Position numbers and translations under genes: made by a program | Notes under the pieces: model-generated | Databases searched by the model: none | What the model was told of the DNA's origin: nothing | What the model saw: the letters and a program-made list of their open reading frames with translations, nothing else | In this document: one piece after another, positions 7,258-13,123 of the stretch | Position numbering within the stretch: position 1 is the stretch's first letter | Layout of the letters: the number at the start of each line of letters is the position of its first letter | NCBI GenBank assembly: GCA_005792225.1 | Contig: SXSP01000264.1 | Location: 1 to 13,123 of the forward strand | Length of the DNA stretch: 13,123 nt | Direction of reading: 5' to 3' | Source: Bdellovibrionales bacterium | Lineage (GTDB): Bacteria > Bdellovibrionota > Bdellovibrionia > Bdellovibrionales > JAMPXM01

Positions 7258-7268
7258 TGCGCTCGTCA
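7233..7268. repeat. Element-end repeat, copy 2 (adjacent to the NFACT stop codon)
   Basis: Same 36-base sequence as 325-360 with three differences (positions equivalent to 336, 354 and 356). It is the right terminal repeat of the MITE-like element plus 11 more bases that reach through the TGA stop of the NFACT-like gene. The extra shared bases outside the inverted repeat are notable, because they are not shared with the left arm at 7052. Confidence 0.65.
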
Positions 7269-8615
7269 CAGTCGGATGCTGAGCACTCGGTCGTTGGTGT
7301 AGTGGACTCGGCCTAGTTTATCTCCCTTGATGGGTCTGACGAATCGGCACTCGACGATGAGGAGATCGAATCTTTCGCCGGAGAGTTCGTGGAGCCTTTT
7401 TCCGAGGGATTGTTCGATGACCCACTTTCCGGCTTCGAAGAATTCGCTGTCGGTGACGGTGCGACCGCGGGTTCGCCTCATGATCGCGTGGGAGCCCGGT
7501 TGATCGCGTAAGTGAAGCCAGTAGTCAAACGGTTGAGCGCGGCGGAGAAGAGCCAAGTTGTCGCCGGCTGACTTTCCGACGTAAACTTCGAGATCTTCTC
7601 GAAGGGCGTGCCGGCGTCCCTTCGCGTCCGCGCGCGAAAGGAGATTTTCTTTTGCGGACTTTTCGGATTTTTCTCGCGACTTCGCGAAGCCGCCGGGTCC
7701 CCGCGCTCTCAAGGCGGCAATTTCGTGTTCCATCGTTTCGATTCGCCCGCGGGTGCCCTCGAGTTTCCGAGCGTTGTCCTTGGCTCTCGTAAAGAGCGTC
7801 TCGACATTTTCGGAAAAAGACCGGGATGGATCGATGACCTCGCGAAACTCCACGGGCATTTCCGGAGGGAACTCAAGTGTTCCGTGAGCTTTGAGCCATT
7901 CTCCCGCGTTGCGGTAGACAGAGGTGGATTTTTTCTCGAGATCTTCTTTCATTTTCTCGAGAGCTTTTTCCTTTTTCTCTATCGAACGTTTCCAGTCTCT
8001 TTCGAGTTGGGCGGCGTCTCGAGGGGCGGCGGCTACGCCCCTTTTTTCTTGCCGGGAGCGCCAAAGGTTTTCGATTTCGTTCCAAGGTCGCGCGGTGGAG
8101 GTGTCCACCGTAAAGTTGGATGTAAGCGGAATCTCTTTCGGCTTCGACTCGGCAACGGATTTTTGTCCGTCCCGAGCGATGATGTTTTGACCGTGCGGGA
8201 AGAGGAGAATTTCAATCTCGCAGGGCTCATCGGTTTCTTCTTCCTTTGAACGGTGAAAACCAAAGAGGAGAACACGCCCTCGATCCAGGACGGCTCGAAC
8301 GAAAGAGAGACGTCGACCGGTAAGACGGGATTTCAAAAAGAGACTTAGAGGTCGCGTGATTTTTTTTCGGGGCGGGGCTTTTCCGTGGACCCGAACGATA
8401 AGGGGACATTGCGGGTTCAGGTCGATCCAGAGCCACAGAGTTTCGCCGCGGTGATAAAACGCGAGACCCAACTCGCTCTGCGTCTGCAGGCAATCCTGAA
8501 GCTGAGCCCCGACCAACGTTTGGAGGTCCGTCGCGATTTGCACGACCTCGCTCGCGGTTAAAGGCGAGAGCTTTGGTGAGGGATTCGGTTTTGAGACATT
8601 CGTTTCATCACTCAT
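7266..8615 (-). CDS. NFACT/RqcH-like protein, shortened form
   Basis: A 449-residue protein; RqcH proteins are usually about 550-580. Residues about 20-150 resemble the NFACT-N domain, including PLSLFLKSRLTGRRL and a D111-R112 pair in VLDRGRVLLF that may correspond to the Asp-Arg pair needed for tRNA binding in RqcH. Charged helices (about 200-230 and 266-305) would form the coiled coil; the stretch DPSRSFSENVETLFTRAKD is typical of the family. NFACT-R (DUF814) follows: VGKSAGDN (346-353), DYWLHL (364-369) and PGSH (373-376). The region between NFACT-N and the coiled coil is too short for the usual helix-hairpin-helix domain, and nothing follows NFACT-R. RqcH binds stalled 50S subunits with peptidyl-tRNA and adds alanine tails; whether this compact form does so is inference. 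Confidence 0.82.
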   Translation of the reverse strand: MSDETNVSKPNPSPKLSPLTASEVVQIATDLQTLVGAQLQDCLQTQSELGLAFYHRGETLWLWIDLNPQCPLIVRVHGKAPPRKKITRPLSLFLKSRLTGRRLSFVRAVLDRGRVLLFGFHRSKEEETDEPCEIEILLFPHGQNIIARDGQKSVAESKPKEIPLTSNFTVDTSTARPWNEIENLWRSRQEKRGVAAAPRDAAQLERDWKRSIEKKEKALEKMKEDLEKKSTSVYRNAGEWLKAHGTLEFPPEMPVEFREVIDPSRSFSENVETLFTRAKDNARKLEGTRGRIETMEHEIAALRARGPGGFAKSREKSEKSAKENLLSRADAKGRRHALREDLEVYVGKSAGDNLALLRRAQPFDYWLHLRDQPGSHAIMRRTRGRTVTDSEFFEAGKWVIEQSLGKRLHELSGERFDLLIVECRFVRPIKGDKLGRVHYTNDRVLSIRL

Positions 8616-8647
8616 GGCCCAGAAACTGTACGGGTCGAGAGTCCAAA

Positions 8648-8677
8648 AATAAAGGTGAAGTTATGGAGTTATCTCAA
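8648..8677 (-). promoter_or_regulatory. Possible promoter for the NFACT-like gene
   Basis: On the minus strand TTGAGA (8677-8672) and TTTATT (8653-8648) are separated by 18 bases. Each is a near match to sigma-70 boxes (five and four of six). A start near 8641 would leave about 25 bases before the ATG at 8615. This divergent spacer is only 120 bases, and I saw no equally good promoter for the plus-strand gene. Confidence 0.35.
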
Positions 8678-8735
8678 TTCTCGGCGCCCGATGCCGATAA
8701 GAAATGCGTCAACTCGGCATTTCAGGGGACCACGC

Positions 8736-9038
8736 ATGAGATCAGGTCATGACTTACTCTACACCCTCTTTGAGCAACACTTGTTCAACGCACTCGTTGA
8801 GAATGAAACGTCAGACGAATTTTTAGGTCGCGTGGTCGGCGAATACATGAAACTTCTCTCGTCGCGCGGGACGATTCCGCTCGAACACCAATCGGTCATT
8901 GAAACCGATTTGCGCGACGAAGTCCGCGAGATGCTCAGGAAGAAGACTTACGGGCACTACAACTTGGCTGAGTTCAGAAGAGCCCATTCCGGAAACGACA
9001 CTTCGTCAAAAACCCGCCGTCCCCGGCGCGCCTGTTAA
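8736..9038 (+). CDS. Small hypothetical protein, 100 residues
   Basis: The ATG at 8736 is chosen because AGGGG lies seven bases upstream; a GTG at 8655 would add 27 residues with a less natural sequence. The protein starts MRSGHDLLYTLFEQHL and is predicted mostly helical. It has an acidic middle (VENETSDEFLGRVVGEYMKLLSSRG), then LRDEVREMLRKKTYGHYNLAEFRRA and a basic Ser/Arg-rich tail (about 83-100). No signal peptide or membrane segment. I do not recognise a named family, although the regular helices and the aromatic YGHYNLAEF segment look like a conserved protein rather than a chance reading frame. It is transcribed away from the NFACT-like gene, and its stop codon directly abuts that of the convergent lipoprotein gene. 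Confidence 0.72.
   Translation: MRSGHDLLYTLFEQHLFNALVENETSDEFLGRVVGEYMKLLSSRGTIPLEHQSVIETDLRDEVREMLRKKTYGHYNLAEFRRAHSGNDTSSKTRRPRRAC
9008..9028 (-). terminator. Possible short rho-independent terminator for the lipoprotein operon
   Basis: On the minus strand a 5-bp GC stem (CGCCG/CGGCG, 9028-9024 with 9019-9015) and a 4-base loop are followed by GG and TTTTT (9012-9008), about 10-30 bases past the lipoprotein stop codon. It lies inside the 3' end of the plus-strand 100-residue gene, because the two genes leave no spacer. The stem is short, so termination may be weak. Confidence 0.4.
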
Positions 9039-10205
9039 TCACTTCGCCGATTGAATGACTGAAACGCCTTCCGGCTGCTCGCCTGGCTGCACTTCTGCGG
9101 GCGGCTGCTCACCGCTCCCTTGTGGTCCTTCAGAGGGAACTTCGCCAGGAGTCACCCCGGGTCCTTCACCGCCTTGACCCGCCTCGCCGGGCTCTTGAAC
9201 TTGCTGAGTAGCTTCTCCCGGCTGACCAGGAACGGCGACGGTGACTGGATCGATCATGGTTCCCAAGGTCTGGCAGTTTGCTCCTGGTGATGACGTCTGA
9301 GTTTTTGAGAACTGAACGGCCTTTTCGAATGTGAGATCCGCGATCGCCGTCGATTCTTGAAGGTATCCGTCGATCGATGTCACGACGAACTGATCTGGGT
9401 TCCCCGCCGCTTGTCCAAGATTTCGAGCAGCTAAATCCTCGGGAGTCGCCTCGGAGTTCAGCTGAGCCTGGCGGGCCTGAGCTGACGCGCGCATGATTCG
9501 CGCGCGGTTCGCTCGCATGTTCACGGCCTGACGAACGGAGCGACGCTCAAGCTTCACCAAGGTTTGTTTATAGGCGCTCAGCTTTTGGGCGTCGGTCGGC
9601 GCCGAAGCTTCAACATCCAAGATGCTCGGAAGATTCGCTGCCGATTTTTCCACGACCCGGATCGTCAGGCGACCGCAGTTGGCGGTCTCGCAGACGGCCT
9701 GGAGTTCCATGACTTGATTCACTTCTTGCGTTCCGCAGTTCGGGTCGTTATCGAGCCGAACCATTTTACCGAGCGGGACATTCGCGGAATGTGCCGAGAA
9801 GGCGAAGTTGTCTTGCGCACCCGTCGCGGGGTTTCTAACCATCACGCGGACGAGGACTTCGAACGCGTTCGCGCCGGCCGCGATGGGTGCCGAGGGTTGA
9901 GCGACAGTTGAGCCTGCGGGAAGCTGCGCTTGAGGTTGACCCAAGGCCTGGCCGGGCACTTGAACATTCATCAAGGGACGGGCTTCCGCGGAGACGCCGA
10001 CAATGCGGGACGCGAGACCCTGATCCGCCTGACGGTATCCCTTAAACTGCAGCTTTGCCTTGTCGACGCCGGTTCCGCGGGCTGACGGATTCATCTTTGT
10101 CGATGAACCGCCGCCCTTTCCACACGCGACGACGAAGGCCGTCGCTGTTAACATCACCGCGAGGGGGAGGAAGCGCATTCCGATATCTGTTTTCAACTTC
10201 GACAT
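9039..10205 (-). CDS. Hypothetical lipoprotein with a Pro/Gly/Glu-rich tail
   Basis: A 388-residue protein; the start at 10205 has GGGAGAAG upstream and gives the basic N-region MSKLKTDIGMR, followed by a hydrophobic stretch and a lipobox VVAC with C28 as the lipidated residue. A Gly/Ser linker follows (GKGGGSS); +2 is Gly, so an outer-membrane location is plausible. A central domain (about 105-180) has three cysteines (in DPNCGTQ, AVCETANC) that may form disulfides. Residues about 215-250 are strongly basic and helical (RRSVRQAVNMRANRARIMR). The last 60 residues or so are low-complexity Pro, Gly, Glu and Gln. Function not recognised. It starts 14 bases after the 890-residue gene, so the two exported proteins are probably made together and may work together. 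Confidence 0.8.
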   Translation of the reverse strand: MSKLKTDIGMRFLPLAVMLTATAFVVACGKGGGSSTKMNPSARGTGVDKAKLQFKGYRQADQGLASRIVGVSAEARPLMNVQVPGQALGQPQAQLPAGSTVAQPSAPIAAGANAFEVLVRVMVRNPATGAQDNFAFSAHSANVPLGKMVRLDNDPNCGTQEVNQVMELQAVCETANCGRLTIRVVEKSAANLPSILDVEASAPTDAQKLSAYKQTLVKLERRSVRQAVNMRANRARIMRASAQARQAQLNSEATPEDLAARNLGQAAGNPDQFVVTSIDGYLQESTAIADLTFEKAVQFSKTQTSSPGANCQTLGTMIDPVTVAVPGQPGEATQQVQEPGEAGQGGEGPGVTPGEVPSEGPQGSGEQPPAEVQPGEQPEGVSVIQSAK

Positions 10206-10219
10206 GATTCGCTTCTCCC

Positions 10220-12892
10220 TTAATTTTTCGTCTGCGAGTTCGTCAGGTACATGACGAGGTTCTTACGGTTGTAATCGCGGAATGCGCAAATACGCTTAGA
10301 CAAATTGAGTTGAGCTTTGTCTCTCGACTCCAGGAGTTTTTGATCGTACGAAGCCATGAGCTCAGCCTTTTGTTTTTCGTCCAAGTTCGACATGAATTGC
10401 TCGGCGAAAGGACTCTTTAACGTCGAGCCACGGCAGAGATGGTAGAACGAGCGAACGTCACCGAACGCCAAGCTCTGAATACAGAACTGCTCGTAGAGTC
10501 TGCGCGCCGAACCGAATTCGTCGTCCACGGCAAAGCGTTCGTTTCTCGCCTGGTATTTCTCGTTCGCGAACGAGCCGCCGATCAACGGGATCTTCGCCGG
10601 CGCATCTTTGAGAGTCTCCCAAATCGCCGCGAGCACTCCGCGGCCCACGCGAACGGTTTTTGACGTCTCTTCGCCAGGAAGGGCTGTCATATTATCTTTG
10701 TACGCACGATCCCAAGTGCTGAGCTTCGTGTTAATGCCTTTGGTTGTCGCGTCCTTATCGTTCGAGATCTTTGAGACGGCTTTCAACTCGGCCGTCGTCG
10801 CCGCGAAATGGTCGCGGAGGAGGAGCTCAACGCCCTCGAGATTCATTTTGTTGAGCCGAAGCGCGAGCGAAAGATCGTTCTGCACCTTAGCGGGGTTTCC
10901 GCCGGCGAGCATGACGATCTGATCGAAGATCGCGAGGCCCGTCGCGTAGAAGAGATCGTTCACGGACTCGCCGAACTGCGTTTTCTTCTTCAACATCGCC
11001 AGATAGTCAGCATAAACGAACTTCACGATTCGGTTTGCGAACCAGCCCGACTTTCCGAGGAGAACCTCGAATTCGTTGTAGACCGCCGTGATGATACCGA
11101 GGTTTGCCGCGGCGATCTTCTTTCGTTCATCATCAGAGAGCGTGTTCCCGCCCGTCGCGAGTTCACGCGAAACGACTTCGAGCTCCGCGTACGCGTTCAT
11201 GACGTTCTTTACTTTTGTGCGCGTATCCTGAATCGATCCGATCATGCTGCGCTCACCTCCGTTGGAGATGAGGCGTCCTTCGACTTGCGCCAGATAATCG
11301 TTCACGAGCATCAAACTTTCTTTGACCGTGTAGTTCGTCCCGAGGAACGACTCGTTCACGAGCGAAAGTTTATCGACGATGAACCACTTGTTATAATACT
11401 CGATCGCGTTCAATTTCGCGGCATCGATCATCTCGCCCAAGTTTTTCTCGACGATCGAGACGAGCATCTCCGGATTTGAGAAAGAAGGATGATTCATGTA
11501 GTTGGCTTCGAGCCACGAATTCGGGTCCTGCATCGCCGTTCCGATACCGCGAACTTCGTTCGGAATATCGATACCCATCAGGTAAAACGGAATTTCGCGC
11601 GAGGAACCTTTCAGAGTAAAGAAGTTACGGAGACCATCTCCGCCGCCCATCATCGAGAAGGCGTCGTCACCGACGATACCGGCGAGCTTCATGACGATTT
11701 TGCGGGCCGCGTTTTTACGGCCCTTTTCGTCGGGAATGACCTTCATTGCCTCGACATCCATCGCGAAGCTACCTTGGATCTCCTTCACCTTCTTAAAGAA
11801 GTTATTTACTTCATCGAAGACCTTATTCTGGAAAGTCGCGTCCGTCGGGAGTCTCGGATCCACCCCGATTTGAACGCGCTGAATCCAGTTCGTGATCATC
11901 GGAATGTTTTGCGTGAGAATGTAATAACCGGCGAGATCGTGACCGACGCCGATTCGCTTCAATTCAAGATCGCGCGGACGAGACTGGAGCTGCTTCATCA
12001 TCTCGTCGAAGAGGAGCTTCGAGTCGCGAGTCGTGCAATAATTTTCCGAAGTCATTTCCACCAAGCACGACATCGACGCGAGGAAGTCCGCTTGGTTGAG
12101 CGTACGCAGTACGCCCGCGAATTTCTTTTCACGCATGACGTTCGTCAATTTCGAGATTGCGGTCGCAAGACCGGTTCCCGTCGAATCCTGAGAAGAAGCC
12201 GCAAAAGACGTCAAGAGTTTCACTGACGCCGCGAGAACTTGACCCGCGGCCTGCGGTCCACCCGTCAAACACTGCTCCATTTGCGGGAGCGAATCTACGA
12301 CTTGATTGAAGACGACAAGTCCCTCTTGCGAAGTCTTAGCGAAGCGCCCGCCGAGACTGCTCAATTGACCACCGACGGCCGTTCCCACGGCCGAACCTAC
12401 GGGCCCGCCGACTGCGCCGCCAACAGCTCCGCCCACCGCAGAGCCTACGGCGGCCGTAACCGGCGTTTGATTTTGAACGCTCGATGACAGCGTTGCGAGT
12501 TCGATGATCTTTGTCATCATCGTACGTTTACCCGCCTCCCCAAATGAGGAGTTTCCCTCCGAGAGGAACTGACGGAACGCCGCAATCTCTTGGGGAAGCT
12601 GAGAGAGCCTATGCGAGTACTTCTCACTCATCTGAGGCTGAACGAGAGTTTCTAGACTCGTGAGGGCCGCCTGCATTTGGGTGCCGAGGGCACGGCAGTT
12701 TTCATCGTTCTTTAACTGGAGCGTAAAGTTGCGAATCGCCTGCGTGGTTTGCAGAGCCTCTTGGGTCCATAGACCCTGGCTGCTACAAGTACCGGAAAAA
12801 GAATACGGCCGCGTTGCCGTCAGTCCCTGCGCCTGCGCCACGGACGAACCAAATGACAGAGCTAAAGTCGCCAGCCTCAAAACGTGCTTCAT
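10220..12892 (-). CDS. Large secreted hypothetical protein with a glycine-zipper segment
   Basis: An 890-residue protein. The ATG at 12892 has GAGGTG four bases upstream and opens a clear type I signal peptide (MKHVLRLATLALSFGSSVAQAQ, probable cleavage after AQA near residue 21); an in-frame ATG at 12949 would bury it and is rejected. Residues about 145-180 form a glycine zipper: AVGSAVGGAVGGAVGGPVGS and onward, with regular small-residue spacing able to insert into or pack against membranes. The rest is mostly helical, with scattered cysteines (C35, C66, C208 and others) that fit an oxidising compartment. No enzyme motif was recognised. First gene of a pair with the downstream lipoprotein. 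It may be a periplasmic or outer-membrane-associated protein typical of the lineage, but this is inference. Confidence 0.83.
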   Translation of the reverse strand: MKHVLRLATLALSFGSSVAQAQGLTATRPYSFSGTCSSQGLWTQEALQTTQAIRNFTLQLKNDENCRALGTQMQAALTSLETLVQPQMSEKYSHRLSQLPQEIAAFRQFLSEGNSSFGEAGKRTMMTKIIELATLSSSVQNQTPVTAAVGSAVGGAVGGAVGGPVGSAVGTAVGGQLSSLGGRFAKTSQEGLVVFNQVVDSLPQMEQCLTGGPQAAGQVLAASVKLLTSFAASSQDSTGTGLATAISKLTNVMREKKFAGVLRTLNQADFLASMSCLVEMTSENYCTTRDSKLLFDEMMKQLQSRPRDLELKRIGVGHDLAGYYILTQNIPMITNWIQRVQIGVDPRLPTDATFQNKVFDEVNNFFKKVKEIQGSFAMDVEAMKVIPDEKGRKNAARKIVMKLAGIVGDDAFSMMGGGDGLRNFFTLKGSSREIPFYLMGIDIPNEVRGIGTAMQDPNSWLEANYMNHPSFSNPEMLVSIVEKNLGEMIDAAKLNAIEYYNKWFIVDKLSLVNESFLGTNYTVKESLMLVNDYLAQVEGRLISNGGERSMIGSIQDTRTKVKNVMNAYAELEVVSRELATGGNTLSDDERKKIAAANLGIITAVYNEFEVLLGKSGWFANRIVKFVYADYLAMLKKKTQFGESVNDLFYATGLAIFDQIVMLAGGNPAKVQNDLSLALRLNKMNLEGVELLLRDHFAATTAELKAVSKISNDKDATTKGINTKLSTWDRAYKDNMTALPGEETSKTVRVGRGVLAAIWETLKDAPAKIPLIGGSFANEKYQARNERFAVDDEFGSARRLYEQFCIQSLAFGDVRSFYHLCRGSTLKSPFAEQFMSNLDEKQKAELMASYDQKLLESRDKAQLNLSKRICAFRDYNRKNLVMYLTNSQTKN
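12365..12460 (-). repeat. Short in-frame repeat encoding the glycine zipper
   Basis: This stretch of the 890-residue gene codes for consecutive Gly-x-Ala-Val-Gly type units (roughly residues 145-175). The DNA is a degenerate GC-rich tandem repeat of about 12-15-base units. Such repeats can change copy number by slippage without breaking the frame. Confidence 0.5.
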
Positions 12893-13075
12893 ACAACACC
12901 TCAAGGCACCCTTCTGATCAAGTTTCGTACCTCTCACGGCGTGCGCCACAGGGGATTTGATACAAAATACCTGTCAATCAACTCGACACCGGGCGCCCCT
13001 TTGCGGCTCCGACACCCAAGAGAAAGCCCTGCCTTTGCGTTGATGGGGGCCTACGGCTTGCATTATTGGAATTTG
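12893..13075. other. Divergent upstream region of the 890-residue gene and the right-edge gene
   Basis: About 183 bases with an AT-rich core near 12955-12970. On the minus strand TTGACA (12977-12972) lies here, but no -10 box stands at the best spacing; TATCAA (12962-12957) is too close to it. A promoter for the exported-protein operon is likely in this stretch, but I cannot place it. No RNA gene or terminator was seen. Confidence 0.35.
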
Positions 13076-13123
13076 ATGAAGGCCACTCAGTCTGTCTTAT
13101 TTATCGCGTTCATTTCCGTGCTC
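13076..13123 (+). CDS. Probable start of an exported protein gene (cut by right edge)
   Basis: The last 48 bases translate from an ATG at 13076 as MKATQSVLFIAFISVL, a lysine followed by an uninterrupted hydrophobic run, which looks like the start of a signal peptide or membrane anchor. An in-frame ATG at 13043 would add 11 residues. The ribosome site is weak (GGA six bases upstream). Only 16 codons are visible, so neither the gene nor its product can be named. Confidence 0.4.
   Translation, partial: MKATQSVLFIAFISVL

Larger units (their letters stand above)
6925..7265. other. 341-bp intergenic region between the ABC operon and the NFACT gene
   Basis: This spacer holds the operon promoter (near 6971-6998) and a MITE-like element (7052-7257). 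The part from 7077 to 7232 carries no gene I can support. It contains a 7-bp palindrome around TTCGTTT-A-AAACGAA near 7160-7175. A minus-strand reading frame is open through much of it, but its codons are unlike those of neighbouring genes. No tRNA, and no terminator with a convincing stem and T-tract, was seen after the NFACT stop codon. Confidence 0.6.

Noticed and set aside
8663..8752. Plus-strand 29-codon frame with AAAGGTG upstream, overlapping the start of the 100-residue gene; possible leader peptide.
   Set aside because: Too short to judge. It coincides with the predicted NFACT promoter, and its sequence shows no attenuation-like codon run or hairpin.
10808..12487. Series of long plus-strand reading frames opposite the 890-residue gene.
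   Set aside because: They are antisense shadows; the minus-strand gene has a signal peptide, ribosome site and coherent protein composition, and the shadows have none of these.
1..13123. CRISPR arrays, tRNA or rRNA genes, and known defence systems.
   Set aside because: No regularly spaced direct repeats, tRNA-like folds or recognisable defence gene sets were found.

Overview
The window looks like chromosomal DNA from a Gram-negative, moderately GC-rich bacterium. It carries a lipoprotein with a lipobox, a large exported protein with a type I signal peptide, and a Gld-type ABC cluster with a DUF4340 protein. That mix, together with the style of the small and exported proteins, suggests Bdellovibrionota or a related former deltaproteobacterial lineage. 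This taxonomic placement is inference; no marker gene is present.

Region 1 (1-360): the left edge cuts a minus-strand gene for a zinc-ribbon plus helix-turn-helix protein resembling the N-terminus of IS-encoded transposases. It is preceded by a perfect 11-bp hairpin and a repeat that matches the ends of a second small element near 7.05-7.27 kb.

Region 2 (358-6924, all minus strand): a compact six-gene operon. In transcription order it encodes an ABC ATPase (GldA-like), an ABC-2 permease (GldF-like), a GldG-family auxiliary protein, a DUF4340 membrane-anchored protein, a GHMP sugar kinase resembling D,D-heptose 7-phosphate kinase (HddA), and a DUF429 protein. Three of the five junctions are 4-base ATGA overlaps, one is a 20-base overlap, and one is a 5-base gap with a strong ribosome site. 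The set is therefore almost certainly co-transcribed and translationally coupled. A promoter with a perfect TTGACA box lies just upstream of the ATPase.

Region 3 (6925-7268): a 344-bp spacer, counting the NFACT stop codon, with the promoter and a MITE-like element with about 25-bp imperfect terminal inverted repeats. Its right end runs to the stop codon of the next gene, as the left-edge repeat runs to the stop codon of the DUF429 gene.

Region 4 (7266-9038): a shortened NFACT/RqcH-like protein (ribosome quality control family) on the minus strand, divergent from a small conserved-looking 100-residue protein on the plus strand.

Region 5 (9039-12892, minus strand): a two-gene exported-protein operon. 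An 890-residue secreted protein with a glycine-zipper segment is followed 14 bases later by a 388-residue lipoprotein with a Pro/Gly/Glu-rich tail. I do not recognise a function for either. The lipoprotein stop codon directly abuts that of the convergent 100-residue gene.

Region 6 (12893-13123): a divergent upstream region and the probable start of a plus-strand exported-protein gene cut by the right edge.
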